DNA of 52,662 nucleotides, from the NCBI RefSeq assembly GCF_900476375.1, contig NZ_UPPP01000080.1, positions 1-52,662 on the forward strand. Reading direction: 5' to 3'. The DNA comes from Allolucifera butyrica (GTDB lineage: Bacteria > Bacillota > Negativicutes > Sporomusales > UPPP01). A program made the position numbers and the translations under genes. Under the pieces are notes generated by a model. The model worked only from the letters and a program-made list of their open reading frames with translations. It searched no databases and had not been told where the DNA came from. Positions 25,290 to 35,056 of the stretch are shown one piece after another; position 1 is the stretch's first letter; each line of letters starts with the position of its first letter.

Positions 25290-26438
25290 ATGGAAAGTAA
25301 CTTGTACAAGCATAGATTCGTATGGACGGTTTTATTGTTAGTCCTTTCTAGCCTTATTTTTGGCTGTGGCGATAAAAAGGCCGCTTCTCCATCAACGGTT
25401 GCCGTTACGGTAGGCAAGGTAGAAACGCGCACTATGCCTATCCAACTCGACGCGGTGGGGAACGTACAGGCCTATAATTCTGCGGCAATTACGCCTCTGG
25501 TAACTGGACGGGTACTGCAGCTTCACTTTCAGCAAGGGCAAGATATAAAGGCCGGTGATCTTCTGATTACAATTGACCCGGAACCGTTTGAACAACAATT
25601 GGCTCAGGCCAAGGCTCAGCTGACCCATGACAGAAACCAGGCGGCTTTTAACCAGGCAACTGCTAAACGTTATGATTATTTGCTCCATAACGATGCTGTA
25701 TCACGGCAGGATTATGAGCAAATGGCCACCGCCGCGAGCACCGAAAATGCTACGGTTGCGCAGTCGGAGGCGGCGGTGGAGAATGCTCGTATCAATCTCA
25801 ATAACTGTTATATCCGGTCTCCCATTAACGGACGTACCGGCGCTATCCTGGCAAATATAGGTACATTGGCCACCGCGAACCAGACTCAACTAGTCGTGGT
25901 CAATCAGATTACTCCTATTTTTGTTCAGTTTAGTATTCCTGAGAAATACCTGGCGGCGGTAACTGCCGCTCAAAAAAACGGCCCGCTACCGGTTATGGCC
26001 AACATTTCCGATCAGGGGATGCGGGTTACTGACGGGGTGCTGACCTTCATCGATAATACGGTAGACACTACCTCCGGTGTAATTCAAATGAAAGCCCAGT
26101 TTCCCAACACTAACCGGCAGCTCTGGCCCGGACAGTTTGTCCGTATTACCGTCAAACTGGGTGAACAGTCCAATGCTGTCGTAGTGCCTGATGCGGCAAT
26201 AATGGATGGACAGCAGGGCAAATATGTTTTTATAGTAAAGGATGATCTGACGGTAGAAGTACGCCCGGTGACAGTGGACCGGGTATTTGACGGATTAGCG
26301 GTAGTTACCAAAGGATTGGATCCTGGAGAGACAGTCGTCACCGACGGGCAAGTCAACTTACGTCCCGGAGCTAAAGTCAGTGTCAAACAGGCAGTTGCCG
26401 GCAATGCTCAATCTATTGCCCAAGGTGGTGGTGCATAG
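25290..26438 (+). CDS. RND efflux membrane-fusion lipoprotein
   Basis: A 382-residue periplasmic adaptor (HlyD/MdtA type). It starts with a lipoprotein signal (SSLIFGCG), followed by biotinyl-lipoyl (TPLVTGRVLQLHFQQGQDI), helical hairpin, beta-barrel and membrane-proximal domains. It links the inner-membrane pump to an outer-membrane channel; no TolC-type gene is in this window. ATG at 25290 follows GAAAGG. The pump gene starts on the last base of its stop codon. Confidence 0.92.
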   Translation: MESNLYKHRFVWTVLLLVLSSLIFGCGDKKAASPSTVAVTVGKVETRTMPIQLDAVGNVQAYNSAAITPLVTGRVLQLHFQQGQDIKAGDLLITIDPEPFEQQLAQAKAQLTHDRNQAAFNQATAKRYDYLLHNDAVSRQDYEQMATAASTENATVAQSEAAVENARINLNNCYIRSPINGRTGAILANIGTLATANQTQLVVVNQITPIFVQFSIPEKYLAAVTAAQKNGPLPVMANISDQGMRVTDGVLTFIDNTVDTTSGVIQMKAQFPNTNRQLWPGQFVRITVKLGEQSNAVVVPDAAIMDGQQGKYVFIVKDDLTVEVRPVTVDRVFDGLAVVTKGLDPGETVVTDGQVNLRPGAKVSVKQAVAGNAQSIAQGGGA

Positions 26439-29400
26439 TGAATATCTCCGCTATTTGGATCCGCCGTCCGGTAATGACTATTCTTATAATGATTACGCTG
26501 TTGTCTTTCGGGGTAATCAGCTACTGGAAACTGCCGGTTAATGATCTGCCGGATGTAGACTATCCGGCGATTCAAATTTCTGCCAGCTTGCCGGGTGCCA
26601 ACCCGGAAACAATGGCATCATCGGTGGCTCTACCTTTAGAAAAACAGTTGTCGACAATTTCCGGTGTGGACTCGATGACTTCGATAAGCTACACGGGTAC
26701 AACGACCATTAGTATGACTTTTTCGTTGGATCGTGACATTGACGGTGCAGCGAATGATGTTAGCGCCGCTATATCGGCGGCTACCAAACGGCTGCCAACG
26801 AATATGCCGTCCCCGCCGACTTATACGAAAACCAATCCGGCCAATCAGCCGGTCATGTACTATGTAGTATCCTCAAAAACGATGAAAATGCCGGAGATAG
26901 AGGACTATGTTCAATCTCAACTTATACCGGCTGTATCCGCAGTCAACGGTGTTTCGCAGGCGTTGATTTTTGGGCAGGCCCAATATGCTGTGCGTCTCAG
27001 AATGGATCCGGATAAGATGGCGGTCCGCGGTGTAGGTATCAATGAAGTATCGAACGCTATCATTAATGGCAACGTGAATCTGCCGGGAGGGACATTAAAC
27101 GGACCGGACGTTACCTACAATATCGATTCGTCTGGCCAGCTTATGAATGCCAAAGAATACAATTCTTTAATTGTCGCCTACCATAACGGCAATCCGATTC
27201 GCCTTCGAGATATTGGCAAAGCCACCGATAGCAGCGAAAACGAAAAAATTGTGAAGAATGTCATTACTCCCGGTGAAGAAGCGCCGGGCGTATTAGTGGC
27301 GATATTTAAGCAGCCTGGGTCCAACGCTGTACAGATTGCCAGCGATGTCAGGAAGAAAATGGAAACAGTAAAGAAATCGCTTCCCCAGAGTCTCACCGTA
27401 TCATTGTTGTATGACAAGGCTAATTTCATTCATGCATCGGTTGATGACGTGGAAGCCACCTTGGCCTTAACGGTGCTGTTGGTCATCTGCGTCGTTTTCC
27501 TCTTCTTAGGCAGCCTTCGAGCCACGTTAATTCCCGGTATTACCGTTCCCCTCTCGTTAATGGCGACCTTTGCAATCATGAAAATCTCCGGCTTTAGTCT
27601 GAATACCATATCATTGATGGCGCTATCCTTGGCGGCGGGTTTTGTTGTTGACGATGCCGTGGTCGTAATGGAGAATATTGTCCGGCGGGTTGAGAAAGGC
27701 GAAACTCCAATGGCAGCCGCCTTCTCCGGCTCAAGGGAAATCTGTTTCACCATTCTGTCAATGACCATTTCGCTTGTTGTTGTCTTCGTACCGATTCTGT
27801 TCATGAGTGGTATTATTGGCCGTTTATTCCGTGAGTTTGCAGTCAGCATCGCTGCGGCGATCCTATTTTCCGGCTTCATTTCCCTGACTTTGACCCCGAT
27901 GATGTGCGCTTATATTATCAAGCCCAAGAATGGTGACAGTAAACCGAGCCGCATTATGGAGATTTCGGAACGGGTTTTCGAACGGGCCAGGAACTTCTAT
28001 GGACAGACGTTGACAATAACCTTAAATCACCCGCTGCGGGTGCTGGTGTTTATTCTCGGAGTATTTGTTCTGGCGGGATTTCTGTACACCAAAATTGACA
28101 AGGGATTTATCCCCAGCCAGGACATGGATATGTTTACCATTCGGACCCAGGCCGATGACCGGTCTTCCTTTGACTATCTTAAGAATCATCAGGAAGAGAT
28201 AAACAAGATATTGGAGAAATTACCGGGGTTGAGAGGGGCGGTGTCCACCGTTGGCTCACCTACATATAATACGGGTTTTATTATAGTCAGCCTTGAGGAT
28301 CGAAAAAACCGTGCCGAGTCCGTGGACCAGATTATTAATCGGCTCAGGCCGGAATTTAACAATGTTCCTGGACTGCGGGTAACCTCATACAATCCCCCGC
28401 CGATTAGCATGGGAAGCCGCCAATCCTATGGCGTTGGCCAGTATACTATTACCAGTCCCAACCTGGACCTTTTGTATAAAGCGGCTAACGATATGGAAAC
28501 GCAAATAAAAACGATCCCCGGAATTACTGATGTGGTTTCCAGCCTGCAAACAAAAGTTCCTACAATGTATCTCACGATTGACCGGGACAAGGCGTCGGCT
28601 CTCGGGCTTTCCGCCAATCAAATCCAGGATGCCCTTTATTCCGCTTATGGTGATCGTCAGGTGAGCACCATTTATTCTGCCAGTAACGAATATGATGTAT
28701 TCTTGGACCTAGGGGTCAACTTTCAGACCGACCCGTCGGTACTTAACAAGTTGTATGTGAAGACCGGGTCATCTCTTGGACCTTCCGTTACCACGCCGGC
28801 GTTGGTTCCGCTGTCGACGATCGGTAAGCTAACGCAAACAATGATGCCGTTATCAATAAATCATAGCGGCCAGATGCCGTCAGCTACTATTCAATTCAAT
28901 CTCAAGCCGGGATATGCGCTTGGTACGGCAGCTGCTGAAATTCAAACCCTGGCCCAAAAGACCTTGCCTTCAAGCGTAGTGGGCTTTTTTGAAGGCAATG
29001 CTTCAGCTTACCAGAGTTCGTTTAAAAATATGGGATTTCTCCTGCTCATTACCGTATTTCTTATCTACGTAGTGCTGGGAATTTTGTATGAAAGTTTTAT
29101 TCACCCGATTACCATCCTGACCGCATTGCCGCTCGCCGGCGCCGGGGCACTGATATTCTTGATGCTATTCCATATGGAACTCGATATCTATTCCTATGTA
29201 GGGATTATTATGCTCATTGGTCTTGTCAAGAAGAACGGGATCATGATGGTCGATTTCGCCCTGGAGTTAGCGGAGAAACAGGGACTCCCCTCTAAAGAAG
29301 CTATTCACCAGGCTTGTCTGATTAGGTTCCGGCCGATTATGATGACGACAATGGCTGCGGTGTTTGGCGCGTTGCCGATTGCCTTGGGATACGGTTCCGG

Positions 29401-29584
29401 TGGTGAGGCTCGACAGCCTATGGGAATTGCAGTGGTTGGCGGGTTGGTATTTTCTCAGTTTTTAACCCTGTATGTAACCCCGGTTTTTTATGTATGGTTT
29501 GATCATTTGCAGCAAAAATTGAAAGCCAGACGACAGGAGACGGAACGCTATGTTCCACCCCGGAGACGACAGATGTTTGAGTAA
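26438..29584 (+). CDS. RND multidrug efflux permease (MdtB/MdtC-like)
   Basis: A 1048-residue RND transporter, standard length with 12 membrane segments and two large periplasmic loops. The proton-relay aspartates are present in LAAGFVVDDAVVVMENI. It exports drugs, bile salts or similar compounds using the proton gradient. The GTG start overlaps the adaptor stop by one base. The C terminus ends in a basic tail. Its presence argues for an outer membrane. Confidence 0.95.
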   Translation: MNISAIWIRRPVMTILIMITLLSFGVISYWKLPVNDLPDVDYPAIQISASLPGANPETMASSVALPLEKQLSTISGVDSMTSISYTGTTTISMTFSLDRDIDGAANDVSAAISAATKRLPTNMPSPPTYTKTNPANQPVMYYVVSSKTMKMPEIEDYVQSQLIPAVSAVNGVSQALIFGQAQYAVRLRMDPDKMAVRGVGINEVSNAIINGNVNLPGGTLNGPDVTYNIDSSGQLMNAKEYNSLIVAYHNGNPIRLRDIGKATDSSENEKIVKNVITPGEEAPGVLVAIFKQPGSNAVQIASDVRKKMETVKKSLPQSLTVSLLYDKANFIHASVDDVEATLALTVLLVICVVFLFLGSLRATLIPGITVPLSLMATFAIMKISGFSLNTISLMALSLAAGFVVDDAVVVMENIVRRVEKGETPMAAAFSGSREICFTILSMTISLVVVFVPILFMSGIIGRLFREFAVSIAAAILFSGFISLTLTPMMCAYIIKPKNGDSKPSRIMEISERVFERARNFYGQTLTITLNHPLRVLVFILGVFVLAGFLYTKIDKGFIPSQDMDMFTIRTQADDRSSFDYLKNHQEEINKILEKLPGLRGAVSTVGSPTYNTGFIIVSLEDRKNRAESVDQIINRLRPEFNNVPGLRVTSYNPPPISMGSRQSYGVGQYTITSPNLDLLYKAANDMETQIKTIPGITDVVSSLQTKVPTMYLTIDRDKASALGLSANQIQDALYSAYGDRQVSTIYSASNEYDVFLDLGVNFQTDPSVLNKLYVKTGSSLGPSVTTPALVPLSTIGKLTQTMMPLSINHSGQMPSATIQFNLKPGYALGTAAAEIQTLAQKTLPSSVVGFFEGNASAYQSSFKNMGFLLLITVFLIYVVLGILYESFIHPITILTALPLAGAGALIFLMLFHMELDIYSYVGIIMLIGLVKKNGIMMVDFALELAEKQGLPSKEAIHQACLIRFRPIMMTTMAAVFGALPIALGYGSGGEARQPMGIAVVGGLVFSQFLTLYVTPVFYVWFDHLQQKLKARRQETERYVPPRRRQMFE

Positions 29585-29650
29585 GGAATCATTAATTTGT
29601 GTTATGAACCTATAAACAGGCAAGAAAAATCGGAAATAGAGGAGAAGAAG

Positions 29651-30130
29651 ATGAGAGTTTACAAAATAGCATTGGCGTCAATCTGGATGCTTTGCGTTGT
29701 AATTTCAGCTCAAAACATAGCACCGGCGCTGGTGTCAGCTCAAAACGCTAAAACCCTGGAAGCAGCGCCGCAAGATAGGGCAAGGATGACGGTGCTGCCC
29801 CCATATCAGGTCCTGCCCGATAACCGGGTGACATTCCGCCTCAAGGCTCCGCAGGCAACGAGCGTCGAGGTGGAGGGTGAGTGGCCGGGCGGCCTGGAAG
29901 GATGTAGTACTATTCCTATGATCAAGGATAAACAGGGTATTTGGACCGTGACGGTCGGTCCACTCCCGTCTGATATCTGGAGTTACAGCTTTGTTGTCGG
30001 CGGGGTACCTGTTATGCCCTCTTTTGGGCCGTTTGGCGGGCCAACGTCCTTATCGCCGGCAATTTCGTAATCCCCGGTCCATACGGTGACGATTTTGCCC
30101 CTCACGGTGCTCCCCAGGGAGTAGTGGAAG
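29651..30130 (+). pseudogene. Secreted esterase N-terminal domain, frameshifted and cut off
   Basis: ATG behind GAGGAGAAG. A signal peptide (residues 1-31) precedes an E-set/CBM48-like domain (VTFRLKAPQATSVEVEGEW, WSYSFVVGGVPV), as at the start of esterase-D-type enzymes. The frame stops at 30070, but the adjacent frame continues the family pattern (NFVIPGPYGDDFAPHGAPQG). The catalytic esterase domain is absent; the sequence passes into an unrelated broken gene at 30134. So a frameshift plus a large deletion. Confidence 0.6.
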
Positions 30131-30133
30131 GTT

Positions 30134-30540
30134 ATGCAAGAAGGATCGAAGCTTCAAAGTGCGAGACCACGACAAATTAGGGGCATAATGGATGAGATTC
30201 AAACAATTCGCAATAAAGCATTAAGCGAAATACGTGGGCAGCTTGACCAAAATCAGCAAGCCGTTTTTGATCAATGGTCAGCTCAGCGGCAAAGTGAAAA
30301 TGAAAGAAAAAAGGAAATGCTGAAAAGCGTGGATTAACTAGACAGCAAAAAATTCAAATTGCCAAAATTAGTGAAAGCTCCGAAGAAGCCGCCTGGAGAA
30401 TAGTTGGCGATAACTCAATTACGAAAAGTGAACTCCGTCAACAACTTACCCAGCTGCGTGCCAATACCATGCGAACGATTCGTCAGCAACTTACGCCAGA
30501 GCAGCAGGTTAATTTTGACACATGGCAACAGCAAAAATAA
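30134..30540 (+). pseudogene. Spy/CpxP-like (LTXXQ) periplasmic protein relic
   Basis: Two related helical segments lie in different frames: IRGQLDQNQQAVFDQW (30134-30337) and IRQQLTPEQQVNFDTW (to 30540). Both match the repeated L-T/D-x-x-Q helix of Spy/CpxP-type chaperones. A one-base shift near 30330 separates them, and no signal peptide remains. Such small proteins often accompany metal or drug pumps, which fits the RND genes upstream. Confidence 0.5.
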
Positions 30541-30632
30541 ACGTGACGTTTCCTAATTACACCACAAGGAAAGCAGCTGCCTTATGCGTTTTAACTGTCT
30601 ATCAAAGAAGGATGGGGTAATTATATGGTAAG

Positions 30633-31505
30633 CTATACACAAGGCTTTTTAGGCAAACCGAAGACTCTGTGCAAATCCGGGGATGACACACCATGTCTAT
30701 TCACAAAAAACTGAACAAAATTATAACTGTTATAAATTAAAGGTATTGATGTATCCAACGGTGCTCCTGCTCCACCCGTAAGCACGTAATCCGTACCTAT
30801 TCCGACTATCAACTCACCTGTAGGACTTAGGCTGATGAATTGTTCATCATAGGCGTGCACATGGCTGACAAGTACCTTTTTCACTTTATGCCTAAACTGC
30901 TCAATCAATTGAAAAAACCGCTGACTTTCCGGTGTGTCAACGGGAAAGCCGTCAAGGGTACTCCATCTTCCGATGCTCGGTTGAGCATGCATTGCTACTA
31001 TGGTATTCCGCGGACTGATCTCCAATTGATGCCCAAGATAGTCCAATTCCAAATCAGTAAAACCATATATGCTATTGCTGGGGCTGATGATATTGTTCAG
31101 GGAAAAACAGCGGAAGTCAAATTTCGGAATATCAATTTTCCAGTGTACCTTACCTATTGTAGCTTCAAAATTCTCTACATTGCTTTGATTTAGAAACAAC
31201 TCGTCATGATTCCCGATGGCGACGAACATAGGTATATCCGGGACATGTTTCTCCACGTAGCGTACAAAATGCGCCAAGTATTGCACCTCGCCCGTAAATA
31301 CCGTATCTCCGCCATGAACAATAAATAAAGGTTTTAATTTCAATGTCTGCTCTAAAACCAGCTCAAATTCACCGGCCATTGTAAAACAACCATCCGCTGG
31401 TCCCCTTCCCCTGCTGTCGCCCATAAAGACGAAACGGAATTCTTGGCGATGTAAGTTTCTTATTTTACTCTTAAGTAATTTTTCAGAGCGTTCATGCAGT
31501 GTCAC
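30633..31505 (-). CDS. Calcineurin-like metallophosphoesterase
   Basis: A phosphoesterase of 290 residues from the GTG at 31505, which has a strong AAGGGGAG site; in-frame ATGs at 31547 and 31523 have none. The metal motifs are all present in order: GDSRGRG, GGDT, GNHDE, MHAQ and SHVH. The family hydrolyses phosphomonoesters or diesters; the substrate is unknown. It stands alone on the minus strand. Confidence 0.85.
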   Translation of the reverse strand: MTLHERSEKLLKSKIRNLHRQEFRFVFMGDSRGRGPADGCFTMAGEFELVLEQTLKLKPLFIVHGGDTVFTGEVQYLAHFVRYVEKHVPDIPMFVAIGNHDELFLNQSNVENFEATIGKVHWKIDIPKFDFRCFSLNNIISPSNSIYGFTDLELDYLGHQLEISPRNTIVAMHAQPSIGRWSTLDGFPVDTPESQRFFQLIEQFRHKVKKVLVSHVHAYDEQFISLSPTGELIVGIGTDYVLTGGAGAPLDTSIPLIYNSYNFVQFFVNRHGVSSPDLHRVFGLPKKPCV

Positions 31506-31547
31506 GGCTGTTCTCCCCTTCATAAAATTCCTGCATCGAATTAACAT

Positions 31548-31863
31548 TATGTCTACTCTAATATATGAAGGGAAGGTTCAAAATGTGTAGACTGTATCCT
31601 GTCCCAATTTTGAATGAGGCACCAATGCCGTGCAGCGTCACCAACACAGTATAAGAGCTATTAAGAAAATTTAGTCCCGAAATTAAGATGTCGTTTACTG
31701 GCATTTTAATTTAGTTATGTTATGCACCCAGCAAAAGCAAAGTACTTGACCGCTGTACTCTTCTCACTAAACACCGTCTTTTCAGGTAGAGTTGTGCAAC
31801 ATGCCGAATATTACTTTCGCCATCAGCAAATAATATTTTAATACTCATATATCGAATGCCTTC
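31548..31863. other. Intergenic stretch with no gene
   Basis: No convincing reading frame, RNA or hairpin was seen. Short traces of the regional repeat (GTCACCAACAC near 31648) are present. Confidence 0.4.
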
Positions 31864-32262
31864 CTAGGAATACCTGGTGATAGTGTCCACTAGTCGGCCT
31901 TTTCTCATCGACTCGACTGTGGTAAACGGAGAGAATACATTAACGGCCTTTAGCTCACGTACTGTCACACAAATTCCATAAAAACGGAACGCTCCTGCTA
32001 ACAGACACTTGATAAACTCTTCTAAGCTCCAATCCTCCAGCCATTTTATAAATTGATCAGAAAATTGGCCGTTCTCGAATTCGTCCTCCATTTTGATGAC
32101 ATATCGTTTACAGACTTTTTCTGCCTTTAATGCATTGGTTAAATCAGTGATGTACATTAATTTATCATATACTATTACATGAACATTTAAATCCTCGATA
32201 TAGTTCTCTTGATGACTGACTAACAACACATTCTCAGTGATGCTTTTGTAAATTTTAAACAT
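31864..32262 (-). CDS. Hypothetical protein, 132 residues
   Basis: Not recognised. A mixed alpha/beta, acidic, soluble protein without signal peptide or membrane segment. It has a GGAGGATGAA ribosome site. Its leader (CGCC-GCCAGCGGTAGCG before GGAGG, minus strand) resembles those of the genes at 44728, 46241 and 50440. It is divergent from a MarR regulator gene, which may control it. Confidence 0.55.
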   Translation of the reverse strand: MFKIYKSITENVLLVSHQENYIEDLNVHVIVYDKLMYITDLTNALKAEKVCKRYVIKMEDEFENGQFSDQFIKWLEDWSLEEFIKCLLAGAFRFYGICVTVRELKAVNVFSPFTTVESMRKGRLVDTITRYS

Positions 32263-32436
32263 TTCATCCTCCGTTCTGTCGCTACCGCTGGCGGCGTAAA
32301 TAATAATTATATGTACTTAACATTTTTCATTTTTTCTAGACCATAGTAGTTCATAAGATATATGGACGCCGACCTTTATTTGTGCTAAAATATTATTAAA
32401 TGACAATTATTAATAAAAATATAAAATATCGTTATG

Positions 32437-32477
32437 TATATAGTGCGCAAATGTTAACTATATATAAGTGTATACTT
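32437..32477. promoter_or_regulatory. Candidate MarR operator
   Basis: TATATAGT-N12-ACTATATA, followed closely by the near-dyad AAGTGTATACTT, lies 40-80 bp before the marR start. Position between divergent genes suits autoregulation; binding is not shown. Confidence 0.35.
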
Positions 32478-32517
32478 GTTTTGCAGTGTTGTCAAGAATA
32501 ATAAGGGGTGAAATTTT

Positions 32518-32964
32518 TTGGATAACAACAAGGGAGAGAACGCTGTTGAGCAATTAGCCCAATTAACGATGCTTCTTCAGAAGAAGATTGCGAGGACTGT
32601 AATGCATCATTCTAAGGTAGACCTTAGTTCTTTGCAAATTCATGCATTGGAAACACTTAGAGGAGAGAAGATCGTCACAATGACAGTGTTAGCAAACGAA
32701 TTACGGATGCCTAAAACCCAAACAACCCGTATTGTCGATAAATTAGTTTCTCGCAAACTTGTTCAGCGAGAATATGATTCAACCGATAGGCGAATTATAA
32801 AAGTAAGTCTTACCGAAGCTGGTTTAGAGTTATTAAATTTTGTGGTAAATGACGCTATCGAAATATTGGCTGACAAACTCAAGTCTTTGGATGAGAAAGA
32901 CTTGTCGGTTTTAAGCAGTACTGCAACCAGGATGATCGAGGTTGTCAAAGCGTTGCCTTTATGA
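32518..32964 (+). CDS. MarR-family regulator
   Basis: A 148-residue winged-helix protein. It has VLANELRMPKTQTTRIVDKL as recognition region and the wing YDSTDRRIIKVSLTEAG, both diagnostic of MarR. It starts at a TTG behind AAGGGGTG. MarR proteins repress transport or detoxification genes and respond to phenolics or oxidants. The target may be the divergent hypothetical gene. Confidence 0.85.
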   Translation: MDNNKGENAVEQLAQLTMLLQKKIARTVMHHSKVDLSSLQIHALETLRGEKIVTMTVLANELRMPKTQTTRIVDKLVSRKLVQREYDSTDRRIIKVSLTEAGLELLNFVVNDAIEILADKLKSLDEKDLSVLSSTATRMIEVVKALPL

Positions 32965-33189
32965 AATGGTAAAGAGTTTTAAGTTTTTGTATTCGAATTT
33001 GACGAAATCTTGGAATTTAACAAGCGGCATTCTTAAAAGGAAGGGGCTGCGGAATGCAGTATACCTGCCGGATAGGCTGGCGGGAATTTTTTCTGTTTTG
33101 CGATGAGGGGCGTTGGTTTGTGGAAAAAAAGTAATAGTTGCCCGGTGGTTTCGGCTGCCAGGCTTTTTATTTGTTTTCAACCGCATGGA

Positions 33190-33258
33190 GTGTCGCTAAC
33201 CCCCATCCCCATGACACGTCCTGGTAATCTTTTACTACGGAGGGGAGATTCAATGAAG
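33190..33258 (+). repeat. Copy of the DJ-1 gene leader
   Basis: GTGTCGCTAACCCC, GGTAATCTTTTA-TACGG and AGGGGAGATTCAATGAA match the leader of the intact DJ-1 gene at 35008-35060. The match ends just after the start codon, where unrelated sequence begins. The stretch 32965-33189 before it holds no gene I can support. Confidence 0.7.
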
Positions 33259-33279
33259 GGGATAAAAGGGGACGTTCCT

Positions 33280-33375
33280 GTGCACCAAGAGGCGCACAGG
33301 GTATAGCGGGTGGGAATCCCGCCTGGGAAGGCCTAGCCAGCCACTCGGTATCTAGCCTTGGGAATTGGATAAGGT
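33280..33375 (+). mobile_element. Possible 5' end relic of a group II intron
   Basis: GTGCACC opens a short stem closed by GCGCAC, followed by GGGTGGGAATCCCGCC and AGCCAGCCACTCGGTATC. These resemble domain I of bacterial group II introns, as far as I recall. It directly follows a disrupted gene leader. No maturase gene is attached. Weak call. Confidence 0.3.
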
Positions 33376-33445
33376 AAATAAATTATCTATCATAGCACAC
33401 ATTGAGTGTGAACATTAACAACCCGAAAACTTATACTTTCCGATC

Positions 33446-33489
33446 CCATAAAAAACGGCAAGGTTCAGAATTTCTGAAGCCTTGCCGTT
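33446..33489 (-). terminator. Terminator of the acyltransferase gene
   Basis: On the minus strand AACGGCAAGG and CCTTGCCGTT pair and are followed by TTTTTTAT. It lies 28 bp after the acyltransferase stop. Confidence 0.85.
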
Positions 33490-33516
33490 GCTGTGTTTTA
33501 AATGGCGCGCCGGGTA

Positions 33517-34632
33517 CTATAATACTTTGTTTAAAAGTGGTATTCTCCGGATGACAAAGTGTGTTATAGCAAAACATAGCGGTATACAAATGACGCATAA
33601 CATGACCCATTTAACTATTGGTAATAATGCTACAGACCCAAATAACAGAGCGACCGCGACAATAATCGGGGGATGAAACATATAAACAGCAAAGGAATTA
33701 TCTGACAGTGTCTTGACAAATCTGCTTTGATAATTGAATTTTTCTCTAAATACGGCGATCAGCCCGATGCTCATGGAAACTGCCACAAATGATTCCCACA
33801 GAGAATATACTGCGCTCTCCCAGGTCACCCCTCCGAAAAGGGCGGTCATTCCCCCTGGCACAGCGCTGGCTCTCTTTGTCAAAACCAACCAAAATAGCAA
33901 GCCCAGGACAATACCACAGATAAGCCATCTTTTACCGGTCTGATAGCCGATCCTTGCAAACAGGTTGTTTCTGTAAGCTACAATACCCACGATGAACAGT
34001 ACGATATACGAGGCAAAAAAACAGAGTTGCATATTCAAAATATTTGTTCCGATCGGCTCGACGGTCCTAATTAGAAATGCACATACGGAAATAATCAGGA
34101 TAAGGATGACTGCATTGATCAATGATGGCCTGACTCGCTCCCTATCAAAAACAGGAGCAGTTTTTCGCGAAATCAGGCGCACCAACCCGTAGAACAACGA
34201 AAAAATGAAGAGCGCTACTGCAAACCACATCACCCCGGTGCCTGACAAAAAGTTAAAAATATTAAAACCGTTCATCTTCCCACCCAGCTCTACTAACCCG
34301 ATAAACGGCGTAATCACCGCCATATAGATTAGTGAGGGGATGAGCAAGCGATTAAAACGCTCTCCGACGAACTTTTTAAAACCCTTCCGGTCGAAGCTCC
34401 CTGCAGCAAAATAGCCGGCAATCATGAATAAGAGTCCCATGAAATATCCTTGTTGAAAGGATAAATAAAATCCGAACCCAATTCTGGACAATAAGTTTAA
34501 AGGCCTTCCTTCAAAATAGTACCAACTGCCGTAGCCAGAGTACGTCACTGCTAGATGATGCATGACAACAAACACGATCATCAAGAGTCTCAGGTTATCA
34601 AGATACCGGAGTCTTTCCTGTTTAACTCCCAC
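33517..34632 (-). CDS. Acyltransferase family 3 membrane protein
   Basis: A 371-residue integral membrane acyltransferase with about ten membrane segments. The N-terminal RLRYLDNLRLLMIVFVVMHH carries the catalytic histidine pair typical of Acyltransferase_3, and ERFNRLLIPSL follows. Such proteins acetylate or succinylate surface glycans. The GTG start has GGAGAGG about 12 bases upstream. Its leader (34637-34734) is duplicated at 22562-22658 next to fragments of a second copy. Confidence 0.85.
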   Translation of the reverse strand: MGVKQERLRYLDNLRLLMIVFVVMHHLAVTYSGYGSWYYFEGRPLNLLSRIGFGFYLSFQQGYFMGLLFMIAGYFAAGSFDRKGFKKFVGERFNRLLIPSLIYMAVITPFIGLVELGGKMNGFNIFNFLSGTGVMWFAVALFIFSLFYGLVRLISRKTAPVFDRERVRPSLINAVILILIISVCAFLIRTVEPIGTNILNMQLCFFASYIVLFIVGIVAYRNNLFARIGYQTGKRWLICGIVLGLLFWLVLTKRASAVPGGMTALFGGVTWESAVYSLWESFVAVSMSIGLIAVFREKFNYQSRFVKTLSDNSFAVYMFHPPIIVAVALLFGSVALLPIVKWVMLCVICIPLCFAITHFVIRRIPLLNKVL

Positions 34633-34636
34633 AGTA

Positions 34637-34734
34637 CACTACCACCTCTCCAATTTTTCATAAAATTAGTTGCCGAAAGGGAATCCCCCCTCCAAACCAA
34701 AATTTTATATATTATACTTGTTATTAAACCACGT
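34637..34734 (-). repeat. Acyltransferase leader, repeated at 22562-22658
   Basis: About 97 bp nearly identical to 22562-22658. On the minus strand it reads through AAGTATAATATA, a probable -10 box, to GGAGAGG, so it is probably the gene's promoter region. Confidence 0.7.
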
Positions 34735-34842
34735 TTTATGATTAATTCAAGTGACTTTGCCTCAAACATACACTTTAATGCCTTAATTGTCACTCCCCGA
34801 AAAATAGGCCTTTCTGATATAACCCCATTTAGCGTCCTCCCC

Positions 34843-35014
34843 TGACACGTAGGATTGTTTTTCTATCGTAATAAACTTCTGCCTTAATCTGTAGAATTTG
34901 GCAGGAGTTTTGTTTTATATGGGAAATAAAGGTTGTTGTAGGCGTTTAGATAAACGAAAATGGTCATAGTTTTTCGGAAAATAGGTATAGTTTTAAAAGC
35001 GTAAAGGGGTGTCG
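34843..35014 (+). repeat. Repeat B, copy 1
   Basis: About 172 bp starting TGACACGT and ending GGGGTGTCG. It contains the hairpin CTTCTGCC/GGCAGGAG followed by TTTTGTTTT, then GGGAAATAAAGGTTG, TAGGCGTTTAGATAAACG and GGTATAGTTTTAAAAGCG. It ends 42 bp before the DJ-1 start codon. Confidence 0.8.
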
Positions 35015-35056
35015 CTAACCCCATCTGGTAATCTTTTATTACGGAGGGGAGATTCA

